A DNA stretch of 64,000 nt from IMG/VR virus record IMGVR_UViG_3300017752_000004, positions 1 to 64,000 of that record. One strand, 5' to 3'. This document shows positions 40,005 to 50,161 of this stretch, one piece after another. Position 1 is the stretch's first letter, and each line of letters begins with the position of its first letter. Origin of the DNA: a virus. The notes beneath the pieces were generated by a model, which was not told the origin of the DNA, made no database searches, and worked only from the letters and a program-made list of their open reading frames with translations. A program made the position numbers and the translations under genes.

Positions 40005-43000
40005 TTACGCAGGGCCTCCATCAAAAATGGTCCATAAATCGCCTGTATTGAGATTTGTTCTGGCCGCCTCTGCGGCTCCACCAGCCGTGTATAAGCTACC
40101 TCCAAAACTAACGTTACTCATTGAGCTCCTTACGCTCTGAGCGTCCCACGCTATCAGCAAAGAATCATAGCGGGATGTAGGTAGAGTCACGCCTCTGCAA
40201 AAATATCCCAGTCCATATATTGAGTCAAGAGCCTCTATATTGAATTGATCTACACCAATTATATCGCTTAAGCTACTGCAACCATCAAACATTCCATACA
40301 TATCGGTAGCAGACGATGTGTCAAAACTCGACACATCTAAACCTGTTAAACTATTACAATCCTCAAACATTCGATTCATATCAGTAGCAGACGATGTGTT
40401 AAAATTAGATACATCTAAACTTGTTAAGTCGTAGCACCTGTTAAACATTGAGCCTAGATCAACAACGGAAGAAGTGTCAAAATTAGACGAATCTAAACCT
40501 GTTAAGCTGCGGCAATCATCAAACATTCGACCCATTCTAGTGACCGAGGAAGTGTCAAAACTAGACAAATCCAAACTTGTTAAGTCAGTACAATTTCTAA
40601 ACATGCTGGTTGTTTCTGTAAGCAAAGGGGTGTTGAAGTTGGATAGATCTACACTAGTTAAGTCGTAACATCGATAAAACATCAAAGATGTGTCAAGAAC
40701 AGAAGACCCATCAAAATTAGACAAATCTAAACCCGTTAAATCAGAACAATTCTGAAATACTCCATACATATTGATTACCAAGGAAGTGTTAAAATTAGAT
40801 ACATCTAGACTTGTTAAGCTGTGGCAATTTTCAAACATTTGATACATGATGGTGACCGAGGAAGTGTCAAAACTCGACAAATCTAAACTTGTTAATTCGC
40901 GGCAATCTCTAAACATTTGTTGCATATCGGTAGCAGACGATGTGTCAAAACTCGACACATCTAAACCTGTTAAACTATTACAATCTTCAAACATTCGATT
41001 CATATCAGTAGCAGACGATGTGTTAAAATTAGATACATCTAAACTTGTTAAGTCAAAGCACCTGTTAAACATTGCGCTTAGATTAATAACAGAAGAAGCG
41101 TCAAAATTAGACAAATCCAAACCTGTTAATTTATAGCAGTTTCTAAACATTTCATACATGCTAGTGACCGAGGAAGTGTCAAAACTAGACAAATCCAAAC
41201 TTGTTAAATCATAGCAATATCCAAACATTCCGCCTAGATCAACAACGGAAGAAGTGTCAAAACTAGACAAATCTAAACCCGTTAAATCATAGCAACTGTT
41301 AAACATTCCACCTAGATCAACAACGGAAGAAGTGTCCAAATTAGACAAATCCAAACCTGTTAAGTTAGAGCAGCTTCTAAACATTTCATACATGTCAGTG
41401 ACCGAGGAAGTGTCAAAACTAGACAAATCCAAACTTGTTAAGTCGCGGCAATTTTCAAACATTTGTTGCGTACCAGTAGCAGACGATGTGTCAAAATTAG
41501 ACAAATCTAAACCTGTTAAGCTATAGCAACTGTTAAACATTCCTCCTAGATCAACAACAGAAGAAGTGTCCAAATTAGATACATCTAGACCTGCTAAGCT
41601 AGAGCAGTTTCTAAACATTTCATACATGCTAGTGACCGAGGAAGTGTCAAAACTAGACAAATCTAAACCCGTTAAATCATAGCAATATCCAAACATTCCG
41701 CCTAGATCAACAACGGAAGAAGTGTCCAAATTAGATACATCTAGACCTGCTAAGCTAGAGCAGCTTCTAAACATTTCATACATGCTGGTAACCGAGGAAG
41801 TGTCAAAATTAGACAAATCCAAACCTGTTAAGTCGGAGCAACTGTTAAACATTCCGCCTAGATCAACAACGGAAGAAGTGTCCAAATTAGATACATCTAG
41901 ACCTGTTAAGTTGCGGCAATCTTCAAACATTCGATTCATATCAGTAGCAGACGATGTGTTGAAATTAGATACATCTAAACTTGTTAAGTCGTAGCACCTG
42001 TTAAACATTGCGCCTAGATTAATAACAGAAGAAGTGTCAAAATTAGACAAATCCAAACCTGTTAAGTTAGAGCAGTTGCTAAACATTTCATACATGCCAG
42101 TGACCGAGGAAGTGTTAAAATTAGATAAATCTAAACTTGTTAAGCTGGAGCAATTGCTAAACATTTGTTGCATATCCATAACCGAAGATACATCAAAATT
42201 AGAAACATTTAACCCTGTTGACGCAGAAGAGCAAGAATCAAACATAGAACGCATACCAGTTACAGAAGATGTATCAAAACTAGACAAATCCAGATCAACT
42301 ACACTATAGCAGCCGCTAAACATACAATTCATGTCAACAGAAGAAGAAGTGTTTAATTTAGAAAAATCTGTGTTTTGGCTATCTAATGACTGACAGTTCC
42401 TAAACATATTCTGCATACCAGTAACGCCAGAAGAAGTTAATCCAGCCATGTCTAGCCCCGTTAAATTGACACAATCCCGAAACATTCCATCCATGTTGGT
42501 TACCAAGGAAGTATTTGTGTTTCCCGCCCTGAAACTAACCATATTGGTCCATCCATAAAAAGCCTCGCTCAGATCACCCCAACCTACATCACCAAGCTGA
42601 TTGACTGACGTAACCTTTTCCTTATGACCTAAAATAGGTAGGCTAATATTTGGTATGTAGCCGCCTACCGTTATGTTGTAATTTCCAGTGGTTGCGTATA
42701 CATGTCTCATCTCAGGGTCGTTATACCCAGTAATAATGCTTGTCTGTCCATCTCCCCACCCAATCCTTACATTATTTCCACTTTCATTTTCCCCAGAAAT
42801 TTGTATTAGCTGATTGTTAACCGTAGTCAATACATTCATAGAGAATCTATTTTTTTCGAGATTTGCTCTATAATTATCAAAAAGATCAGGTTTTTTAAAT
42901 AAAAATATTTCATCAAGAGTCAACTCTAAGTCATTGCAATCCTTATATACAAATTTATGATCCAAAGATTTTATTACAAAAAATTTCTTCTTATTATACA

Positions 43001-43913
43001 ACTGGGGTAGGGTTAACTCAAAAGGTCTGTAATCTTCATGTTTTTCCATAAAGTGTATAATTGACCTAACCTCTTTGTTCGATCTATTCTTCAAAGATAA
43101 AGACAAATCCTTTATCAATCCGCCGTTTTGATCCTGCTTAATAAAAGAAGAAAAAGAGTCCTTTATCTCAAAAATATTAATTGACCTATCTGACCCTATA
43201 GATATATCATCATCTATTTCATAAAAAAAAGATCTCGACCATGCTGAGCCTGACCCAGTAGGGCTGTTTTCTGATTCGGATGCATGACCAGAGTTGCAGT
43301 AGTAAAAGTTTTCTCTTCTGTCTGCTATTTTATAATAACTTCCAGTTTCAAAATAATCAGAATTTTGTTCGACATATCCTGAGTAGTAAATTACATCGAA
43401 TTCCTTGTAATCAATCCCAGTTTCCCATTCCGAATAAAAATTTGCAGTATTTAAATAAGAAGATCCTCTCCAATTAAATAATGATGAGTATCCATTTTTT
43501 AATAAATTTAAATCTATATCAAAAAGGCCGTTATGAAATTTAAAGTCATAATCTTGTATTAATAACTCGTCTATGTTTTTGTATATAGACCCAGTTGGGA
43601 AAGCTATCTCTACTCCACTAGAACCTGTTGTATTAAAATTAAAATCGCCATCACTAGAAGCTAGAGTTTCTTCTATAAAATGCAAAAACGACCTAGCCTC
43701 ATCCTCTGTTTTGTTGGAGAACTTTAAATTAAATTTTAAATTAGTTCCGTTTACGCCTTTTGAGAATTTTTTGTAATAATTATCCGCTGTGTTAAAATGA
43801 ACGTTTTTATTTTCGAAAGATACTTTTGATCCATATTCTGGTACAAAAGTAAATGGCAAAACAGGACCGTCTATATTGTGGTCTCTATCGTATCTGTTTG
43901 TAGATTGACTCAT
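40005..43913 (-). CDS. Minor tail protein with PKD-like domain and BspA-type leucine-rich-repeat array
   Basis: A 1302-residue modular tail protein. Residues 1-120 and about 225-345 each resemble lambda gpM-like minor tail domains (NLKFNLKFSNKTEDEARSFL and LSLSLKNRSNKEVRSIIHFM). A PKD-like module (IGWGDGQTS, then HVYATTGNYNITVGG) sits near 375-420. From about 470 to 1220 there are 29 tandem 26-residue units of the pattern MFxxCxxLTxLDLSxFDTSSVTx (DUF285/BspA), and the C-terminus has the YTAGGAAEAARTNL segment usual for these arrays. Such arrays are adhesion modules on bacterial surfaces. The gene directly follows the tape measure gene (TAAATG). Confidence 0.85.
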   Translation of the reverse strand: MSQSTNRYDRDHNIDGPVLPFTFVPEYGSKVSFENKNVHFNTADNYYKKFSKGVNGTNLKFNLKFSNKTEDEARSFLHFIEETLASSDGDFNFNTTGSSGVEIAFPTGSIYKNIDELLIQDYDFKFHNGLFDIDLNLLKNGYSSLFNWRGSSYLNTANFYSEWETGIDYKEFDVIYYSGYVEQNSDYFETGSYYKIADRRENFYYCNSGHASESENSPTGSGSAWSRSFFYEIDDDISIGSDRSINIFEIKDSFSSFIKQDQNGGLIKDLSLSLKNRSNKEVRSIIHFMEKHEDYRPFELTLPQLYNKKKFFVIKSLDHKFVYKDCNDLELTLDEIFLFKKPDLFDNYRANLEKNRFSMNVLTTVNNQLIQISGENESGNNVRIGWGDGQTSIITGYNDPEMRHVYATTGNYNITVGGYIPNISLPILGHKEKVTSVNQLGDVGWGDLSEAFYGWTNMVSFRAGNTNTSLVTNMDGMFRDCVNLTGLDMAGLTSSGVTGMQNMFRNCQSLDSQNTDFSKLNTSSSVDMNCMFSGCYSVVDLDLSSFDTSSVTGMRSMFDSCSSASTGLNVSNFDVSSVMDMQQMFSNCSSLTSLDLSNFNTSSVTGMYEMFSNCSNLTGLDLSNFDTSSVINLGAMFNRCYDLTSLDVSNFNTSSATDMNRMFEDCRNLTGLDVSNLDTSSVVDLGGMFNSCSDLTGLDLSNFDTSSVTSMYEMFRSCSSLAGLDVSNLDTSSVVDLGGMFGYCYDLTGLDLSSFDTSSVTSMYEMFRNCSSLAGLDVSNLDTSSVVDLGGMFNSCYSLTGLDLSNFDTSSATGTQQMFENCRDLTSLDLSSFDTSSVTDMYEMFRSCSNLTGLDLSNLDTSSVVDLGGMFNSCYDLTGLDLSSFDTSSVVDLGGMFGYCYDLTSLDLSSFDTSSVTSMYEMFRNCYKLTGLDLSNFDASSVINLSAMFNRCFDLTSLDVSNFNTSSATDMNRMFEDCNSLTGLDVSSFDTSSATDMQQMFRDCRELTSLDLSSFDTSSVTIMYQMFENCHSLTSLDVSNFNTSLVINMYGVFQNCSDLTGLDLSNFDGSSVLDTSLMFYRCYDLTSVDLSNFNTPLLTETTSMFRNCTDLTSLDLSSFDTSSVTRMGRMFDDCRSLTGLDSSNFDTSSVVDLGSMFNRCYDLTSLDVSNFNTSSATDMNRMFEDCNSLTGLDVSSFDTSSATDMYGMFDGCSSLSDIIGVDQFNIEALDSIYGLGYFCRGVTLPTSRYDSLLIAWDAQSVRSSMSNVSFGGSLYTAGGAAEAARTNLNTGDLWTIFDGGPA
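40260..42510. repeat. 78-bp tandem repeats encoding the LRR array
   Basis: About 29 in-frame tandem copies with a 78-bp period, visible for example as CAAACATT at 40286 and 40364. Several neighbouring pairs repeat as 156-bp double units (an LGGMF unit followed by an MYEMF unit), a sign of recent expansion. Confidence 0.9.
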
Positions 43914-46900
43914 TTATTTTTTATATAAGTAGTTTAATGTCCCGCCAGTTCTGGATTCCTCTTGAACAACCGTGGTAACCGCTGCCTTGACTTTCTGCGC
44001 AAAATCGCGCTGTTGGTCGTCATCGCCTTTTTCGCCCGCTTGCTCTGCCTTGCCACCTTGAATATTAAAAGTAAAGTCAGAAGTGTTTGTGACCTGAGAT
44101 GCAGAATTGGACGCAGTCCCAGCCTCGACAGAAACAGGGCTAACAACGCCACCGTTCTGAAATCCTCGCATTGGCATAACGCCCTCATTTATGCTTGATA
44201 AAAAACCAGATCCATATTTCTCGACCGCAGATTTTTTCATAACAAATTCCCCAGGAGTTAACATAGCTGGTATGGTATCGGTTGGGCCAACTGATCCGCC
44301 ATTAGCAAATCCCACTGGACCTCCATTTGCAAAACCAAAACCAAAAGCACTTAATGCCATCTTAGCAATTCCGCCAATTCCCCCGCCGCCGCCGCTATCT
44401 CCAGAGAAGAAGCTGCCCAAATTAGTGGTAAGTCCTTTAAAAATAGTACCAAGCCCATCTTTTAATTTTCCAAACAAATCGCCAAATGTGGTTTTCAACC
44501 CTCTAAAAGATTCCATCAGGGTGTCTTTGAGTTTTGAAAAAATTCCTTCGCCCTTTCCTTCTCCAGCTAAAGCATCAACTGGATTAGTGGCCGAAGCAGA
44601 GCTTACTGTATATATTGGATTGCCAGCAGTGCCATCTGGAGAAGCTGCGCCGCTTTTGCCTCCAAACAGGCTTTTTACTCCTCCTAATATACCGCCGTCT
44701 GATTCTGCAGACCCGCCACCAAACAAGCCTCCTTTGCCTTCCGAACTCCCAAACAATGCAGATGTAGCTTGGTCTGCTGCTTGCTGCAAAAATGCATCTT
44801 TTATAAACCCTAAAAAGTTTCTTCCAGCATCGGACAAAGCCTCATCTAAAGTTTTTGCCTGGCTGACCGCTTCCTGAAGAGCTGACCCCAAGTTGCTAGA
44901 AAATTGTGCTGGTATATTTTCGCCCAACTCATCACGAAAGAAAGCTATATCGTTCTCTAAATTACCAAGACCCTTCCTTATTCCTCCGCCAAATCCTTGC
45001 GGTTTACTAAGGTCATTTATTTTCTGTTGTAATTTTACTTCTTCGAGCTTGTTGTCCAATATTTTCTCTTGAATTAATGCCTTCTCTACAGCGAGGTCAA
45101 AATCTATTTTGGCGTCTTTAGTTAGTTCTATGCCAGCTTCGACAAGCCCCTTTTCAATTAAAAGTAAGCTAGATCCTGCCTCAACCTGGCCCTCTATAAA
45201 TTCTTTCTGCTCTTCAGAAAAAATAGTAGCATCTCTGATTGATTTTACGTAGTCTTCTGTGATTCTGAATTCTTCTTTAGCTTTTTCTACGAGAAATTTC
45301 TTTAAAGCTATCTCATTTTCTAGACCTACTTTTCTTATTGTTGTGGCAGCTTCAGCTAAATCAAGTTCTTTGTTTCTTATCTCGGATAAAGCTCCGCTTT
45401 GAAATATAGTCTCTATTTGTCCAGTCTTCGTAGATTCTAACTGCTTTGTTGTATCAAACCCACCAGCCGCAAATCTTCCTTGACCTAATCTGTCTTTAAA
45501 ATCTTTTTTTGCCTTACCTCCTGTAAAAGCGCCTTCGCCAAAACCAGCTGCAACTTTTAGCGCTGTATCGGCGGCTTTTTCGGCGGCGGCATCAATAAGA
45601 TCAATCGCCTTGATCATGTTTTCGGCAAACAGATCCGCATCAAACTGCTTGACGGTTTCGGTTTTGATTTGTATTCCAGTTCCTGTCCTAATTTTTACGT
45701 CTTTTTGACTCGCGTTTACTATGTCTTGCAAAGCGTTTTTGTCTCCAACCTTTGCCAAAGACGCACTTAATGTGCTTTTATCTTTTATGCCGCCAAAAAA
45801 CCCTTTATTAATTCCAGTTAATCCACCTAACTGTTCTTCGAGCAAGTCTTCTATACTTTTCTTTTTATCCTCCTCAATGCCTAATTTTTCTTTAAGCTCT
45901 GCTTGTTTCTGAGCCGCCTTTAAGTCGGCGACAAATGCCGACCTTAAAGCTGAGGAAGCTTCTTTTGACCCAGACGACAATTCTCCCAGATCAATATTTT
46001 TGAGTTCTTCGTTTAGTTTTTCAAATCCTGTTTTTGTTTTTGTTAACTCTAAAACTAATGGAGCTAAGACAGTGCCAATTGCAACTGCAGTACCGATGCC
46101 AGGAAGCGCACCACCAACTCCAGCTATACCTCTGCCTAATTTACCTTTAGCTCCTACGAGTTTACCCTCTGAGTATTTCATTGGATTCCCCGTCTTCGGA
46201 CTACGATATGTAGCCAACTCTACTCCAAAGCTACTCAACTTAGCCCCAATCTTTTCCACTGGCCCTTTCAATAAAGTGAGCGAGGTTAGAGCAGAAGCAG
46301 CAAAAGCTATTTCACTAATAAATTTGCCAATACCACCTTCTGCAGTACTGAACGCACTGCTCAAGAAATAAAGCCCAGTAGAAGCAGCTAAAATCCCACC
46401 ACCAAGGCCCCCATCAGAAGAACCTCCTGGCGTTGCTGGCGTCGATCTTCCTCCAGAAGCGAAATTTGGAATAGCCCCAGTTGGCTCATCTCTGGTATTT
46501 GTAACAGCAAGACCCATTGGGTTTTGCGAGTTACGTAGTTTGCCGCTTTGATTAATTCTTATTTGGTTTATTGGAAGACCAGCAGCTTGCTCTCTTGCGA
46601 CTGCTTCGTCTAAAGCTCCGCCAGCAAAATTTGGGATATAACCTCCAGCAGCGTTACCTGTGTCCTTCAACACCTTATCAAACATGCTCTTTTTGCTGTC
46701 TGGACTGAGTCTTATCTTAGCTTCTATTTGTGTGGCTTTTCCCAATTGTGGAAAAAGTTTTTTTAATTGCGAATTTGCATTACTTCCAGAAAAATCAAAA
46801 GCAGCAATTTCGGACCTTGAATCAAAATCCTTTGAAGATAATAAAGAGCTGACCGCTGTTTCAAAAATAGTTCCAGACAAAGCTGATATTGCTCCAGAAT

Positions 46901-49175
46901 TTGCTAATTTTAAAATTTTATCTGCTTTAGGTGGGCCGCCCATTAGTTTTGCCTGTTGATTTGCTAAACCCAATGCAAATTTTCTAGTAGATTGATCTAA
47001 CTGCTCGTCATTTTTAACCCTAGAATCAACACCAGGCTCATAGCCAACCAGATCAAAAGCTACTTTCTTGCCTTTTCTGATTCCTTGTATTTGTTGCTTA
47101 GGCCCCAAAACTTGTGGAACTACCATAGCAAAACGAGGATTGTATATAAGTTTTTGAGAAGATTTTTGTTTTTCTCTTTTTTCTAATTCTGATTTAGCTG
47201 CAAGAGCTTCTGGACCCCGACCCTTTGCTATACCCCTCAACCTTTCCAAGCTTCTTGGTGCAGCAAAATTCGGAATAAACCCACCAGCAGCATTCAACTT
47301 CTTAGCTCCAGCAGGAAGACCCATAGTCTTAACCATATCCTGATTAAATATAGCATCTCCACCTCCAGCGTAATTTGGCACAACGTATTCGCTGGTATTA
47401 GCAACCATCGTCCCGCGCTTGCCGCCACCAAAAGCAAAATTAGGAATTGAAACAACCTTAGCGCTGGACGGTGCGCCACCCACCCCGCGAGAAACATCAT
47501 TGGCTTCTGCAGCTATGTATCCACCAGCAGCTCTTTTCCCCTTCGGAGCAACGCCCTCAGATCCTCCCCTTAGCCCAGCGCCAAACAATCCAGGAGTCAC
47601 TACTGCTGCAGCTTTTTGAACTCTAGCTAAAGCGGCAGCTTGTTGATTATAAATTTTTAAAAGTAATTGTTCTTGGGCAACCTTATTACCCTCAAGAGCT
47701 AAAATCTCTCTTTGGATACTTTCGTTTTGAAAAAGAGTCTGCAAAACAGATTGTTGCAAAGCATTCTGTTGCTGCACTGACTTATTAATACCAAGCAAAC
47801 TAGCCAGAGAAGATGCGCCAAATTTAGCTAAGTCTACAAATAGTTTTATAAATATACCGCCAATAAGAGCCAGACCAGGTACTGTTAAAACCCCACCGAT
47901 TCCCCTAACTATGCCTTGGGCAAACTTAGCACCAAGAGATTCTCCTTGTAAAAGGTCAGTGATTCCGTTGACAACAGAACTAAAAAATTCCAGTATATCC
48001 CCTACTTTGTCTGTAAAACCAAGTTCACCCAAAACGGACGCTAACTTTTGCCCACCTACAACCAAGTTATTTATTAAGGCTTCCAGGGTTTGATTGAGTG
48101 AGCTGTTTTTCGAATCCAATGCTCCAGCAGCGGTCGCTGAAGTTTGTAAAGCTTTTGTAAATTGGCTTTGGTTTGAATTTAAATCCTCAACCAAACTAAT
48201 TAAAATATCTCTCTGGCGAACACCAGCGACCTTTTGAATAATATCCCCAGCCTCAACGCTTTTTAATCCAAGCTTGTTTAGTTCTACAGCTAACTCTTGG
48301 AACAGTGGGATAGCTGATTTAACATTGCCCTGAGCATCCAAAACATTAATACCTAGGTCTTCTAGTGCAACCAGAGTATCTGTCCTACCTAGTCTAGCAA
48401 AAATTGTTTTAAACGCATTACCAATAACAGCGCCACCACGTTGAGTTCTTTCCTGTACCGTCGTAACAACAGCCAAAAGCTCGTCAAAGGAAACACCAGC
48501 TACACGAGCAGATGCCGACGCTCGCTCAAGACCATTAATTAAATCTTCAGTAGATACAGCAAATTTTGTATCAACTTCCGATAGCTTGTCGCCAATAGCG
48601 GCAACGGTTAAGCCAGCACCTTCGAAACCCTTGATAGCTGCAGTTAAACCAGCGACCGCTTGCTCTGAGCTAACCCCAGCGACACGAACAAGCTTCAAGG
48701 CTGTCTCTACTCTAGAAAGAGATTCTTCGACACTCAAGCCTTGACGAGCTAATTCAAGAGCGCCCTCAGCCACATCATCGAATGACGTGGCCGTTTTCTG
48801 GGCTACAGCAAAAATGCCATTACCAAATTGCTGTAATTGTTTTTCAGTGCCGCCAAGAATGGTGTTGATTTTAGCAAAGGTAGCTTCTACTTTAATTGTG
48901 TTTGCAACAAGAGCGCCAAATGCTTGAGAAAGCTTGTTTATGACAGCCACAGAAGCGCCGAAAGCCAAAACACGAGCATTGGAAGCTTCCAAAGATTTTT
49001 GGAATTCTGTAGCCTGCCCTGTTATCTTTCCCAATGGCCGCGATAGTTTTTCGAGCGATCTGGCTCCACCGCCAAAATCAACACCTTTAGCCTTGGATTG
49101 TATTCTAGCCAATGCCGCATCGACCTTGGAAGTCACTACTGGATCAAACTCTACTGGTATTCTTGCCTTTGCCAT
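43914..49175 (-). CDS. Tail tape measure protein with embedded nuclease-like domain
   Basis: Sets tail length and is expelled into the host cell. The first third is the TP901-type conserved region (DDVAEGALELARQGLSVEES, then FAVSTEDLINGLERASASARV and ERTQRGGAVIGNAFKTIF). Hydrophobic helices follow (about 420-450), and the C-terminus has the usual ANGG repeats and LTPGEFVMKKSAVEKYG. In the middle, IPNFA motifs occur four times near residues 580, 635, 848 and 902 (SIPNFA, GGFIPNFA, GGYIPNFA, GAIPNFA). Between the second and third, about 640-845, lies a domain with GTIFETAV, FDFSG and QIEAKI, a possible PD-(D/E)XK arrangement. A GTGTAAT element precedes the ATG by 7 bases. Confidence 0.92.
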   Translation of the reverse strand: MAKARIPVEFDPVVTSKVDAALARIQSKAKGVDFGGGARSLEKLSRPLGKITGQATEFQKSLEASNARVLAFGASVAVINKLSQAFGALVANTIKVEATFAKINTILGGTEKQLQQFGNGIFAVAQKTATSFDDVAEGALELARQGLSVEESLSRVETALKLVRVAGVSSEQAVAGLTAAIKGFEGAGLTVAAIGDKLSEVDTKFAVSTEDLINGLERASASARVAGVSFDELLAVVTTVQERTQRGGAVIGNAFKTIFARLGRTDTLVALEDLGINVLDAQGNVKSAIPLFQELAVELNKLGLKSVEAGDIIQKVAGVRQRDILISLVEDLNSNQSQFTKALQTSATAAGALDSKNSSLNQTLEALINNLVVGGQKLASVLGELGFTDKVGDILEFFSSVVNGITDLLQGESLGAKFAQGIVRGIGGVLTVPGLALIGGIFIKLFVDLAKFGASSLASLLGINKSVQQQNALQQSVLQTLFQNESIQREILALEGNKVAQEQLLLKIYNQQAAALARVQKAAAVVTPGLFGAGLRGGSEGVAPKGKRAAGGYIAAEANDVSRGVGGAPSSAKVVSIPNFAFGGGKRGTMVANTSEYVVPNYAGGGDAIFNQDMVKTMGLPAGAKKLNAAGGFIPNFAAPRSLERLRGIAKGRGPEALAAKSELEKREKQKSSQKLIYNPRFAMVVPQVLGPKQQIQGIRKGKKVAFDLVGYEPGVDSRVKNDEQLDQSTRKFALGLANQQAKLMGGPPKADKILKLANSGAISALSGTIFETAVSSLLSSKDFDSRSEIAAFDFSGSNANSQLKKLFPQLGKATQIEAKIRLSPDSKKSMFDKVLKDTGNAAGGYIPNFAGGALDEAVAREQAAGLPINQIRINQSGKLRNSQNPMGLAVTNTRDEPTGAIPNFASGGRSTPATPGGSSDGGLGGGILAASTGLYFLSSAFSTAEGGIGKFISEIAFAASALTSLTLLKGPVEKIGAKLSSFGVELATYRSPKTGNPMKYSEGKLVGAKGKLGRGIAGVGGALPGIGTAVAIGTVLAPLVLELTKTKTGFEKLNEELKNIDLGELSSGSKEASSALRSAFVADLKAAQKQAELKEKLGIEEDKKKSIEDLLEEQLGGLTGINKGFFGGIKDKSTLSASLAKVGDKNALQDIVNASQKDVKIRTGTGIQIKTETVKQFDADLFAENMIKAIDLIDAAAEKAADTALKVAAGFGEGAFTGGKAKKDFKDRLGQGRFAAGGFDTTKQLESTKTGQIETIFQSGALSEIRNKELDLAEAATTIRKVGLENEIALKKFLVEKAKEEFRITEDYVKSIRDATIFSEEQKEFIEGQVEAGSSLLLIEKGLVEAGIELTKDAKIDFDLAVEKALIQEKILDNKLEEVKLQQKINDLSKPQGFGGGIRKGLGNLENDIAFFRDELGENIPAQFSSNLGSALQEAVSQAKTLDEALSDAGRNFLGFIKDAFLQQAADQATSALFGSSEGKGGLFGGGSAESDGGILGGVKSLFGGKSGAASPDGTAGNPIYTVSSASATNPVDALAGEGKGEGIFSKLKDTLMESFRGLKTTFGDLFGKLKDGLGTIFKGLTTNLGSFFSGDSGGGGGIGGIAKMALSAFGFGFANGGPVGFANGGSVGPTDTIPAMLTPGEFVMKKSAVEKYGSGFLSSINEGVMPMRGFQNGGVVSPVSVEAGTASNSASQVTNTSDFTFNIQGGKAEQAGEKGDDDQQRDFAQKVKAAVTTVVQEESRTGGTLNYLYKK

Positions 49176-49182
49176 ACAAAGT

Positions 49183-49188
49183 ATTACA
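49183..49188 (-). promoter_or_regulatory. GTGTAAT start element of the tape measure gene
   Basis: Minus strand TAAGTGTAAT ends 7 bases before the ATG at 49175, inside the end of the previous gene. No -35 is evident. Confidence 0.5.
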
Positions 49189-49189
49189 C

Positions 49190-50161
49190 TTAAACTCCGT
49201 GCAATTCCATCATTTCTTTCATGTTCATTGAGCCTCCTCTTTTCTTAATTTCCTCCGATAAGTCCACGGCGTCTTCATTTTCAGACCTCAGCATTTCTAT
49301 ATCTTTTTCGTCTGCACCGAAATAGGTAGATGCCCCTTCACCGCTTTTAGTCTTACTGTTTGAGTCTTCTTTCTGATTTTGATAAAACCCAATCAAAAGC
49401 TCTGGGTCTCTCGCAACGTTTTCAGGTATCTTCTTGTTGCAATTTTTAAATATATTTAGAAAGTACCTTCCGTACGATATTAGTTTTAATTGATAGTTAG
49501 TAAGCTCCTTAAGAGGCTTACCAAAAACACCAATCACGTCTTCGCAAAAAGGTAAATACATAGAAAAGTAATCGCTTAGCACGGCCCTAGAAATACTATC
49601 GTCACTAAATTTTTCAAAAAACTCTTTTTGGAGTCTATATATCTCAACCTCTTTAAAGGGTTCGTTTATATATAAATCTTCGAAAACCTTTTCTGTATAC
49701 CCCTGATCATAATATAGTATATCATTTATAATAGATTTTTGGATATGAGAGTCTACATACTTTTCAATAGTCAAACCAAGTATCTGTTTTTTTTCTGATT
49801 GTAAATGGGCAAGTTTTTCCCTCTTAATCTCTAATTTTTCTTGAGCCTGCTTCTTTTTTGAAGGTAGTATTATTTGAGATATTATTTTAAACAAGCTGTC
49901 TATCTCTTCTTCATAAGTTTTTATTTCTTCTTCCTCTTCTTTGCTCCACATGTCTTGCTCGAAAAGATTCAGTAGAACTTCTTCTTCTGACTGTAAGCCT
50001 TTCTTTTTAGCTTCCTGCTCGTACACTTTCTTTTTAGATAGTATGGCCCTCTGCTCGTTTTGAGATAGATGCTTAAAGTATAAAACACCAAAGGTACTAC
50101 TAGTGACAGTAGTACCTTGTAATATTTCAGAAATAATTTCTAAATTTTTATCGTTATCCAT
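49190..50161 (-). CDS. Probable tail assembly chaperone or tail accessory protein
   Basis: A 323-residue, mostly helical, charged protein with a long coiled-coil segment (KEEEEEIKTYEEEIDSLFK ... KLEIKREKLAHLQSEKKQI). No family is recognised. It lies directly upstream of the tape measure gene, where tail chaperones are normally found, and starts inside the stop region of the 244-residue gene (8-base overlap). I saw no slippery sequence for a frameshift fusion between the two. Confidence 0.55.
   Translation of the reverse strand: MDNDKNLEIISEILQGTTVTSSTFGVLYFKHLSQNEQRAILSKKKVYEQEAKKKGLQSEEEVLLNLFEQDMWSKEEEEEIKTYEEEIDSLFKIISQIILPSKKKQAQEKLEIKREKLAHLQSEKKQILGLTIEKYVDSHIQKSIINDILYYDQGYTEKVFEDLYINEPFKEVEIYRLQKEFFEKFSDDSISRAVLSDYFSMYLPFCEDVIGVFGKPLKELTNYQLKLISYGRYFLNIFKNCNKKIPENVARDPELLIGFYQNQKEDSNSKTKSGEGASTYFGADEKDIEMLRSENEDAVDLSEEIKKRGGSMNMKEMMELHGV

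Noticed and set aside
40474-42309. Series of plus-strand open frames rich in SKLDKSKPVKL
   Set aside because: They are antisense shadows of the 78-bp repeats in the LRR gene; each is limited to a few repeat units and has no start signals.
40260-42510. Regular repeats that could look like a CRISPR array
   Set aside because: The whole 78-bp unit is repeated in frame and codes for protein; there are no unique spacers.
44191-44877. 228-residue plus-strand open frame
   Set aside because: It is opposite the Gly/Ala-rich C-terminal part of the tape measure gene; the proline/serine-rich translation is a composition effect.
50154-50161. Possible programmed frameshift between the two genes before the tape measure gene
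   Set aside because: The genes overlap as a normal start/stop pair, and no slippery heptamer was found near the junction.
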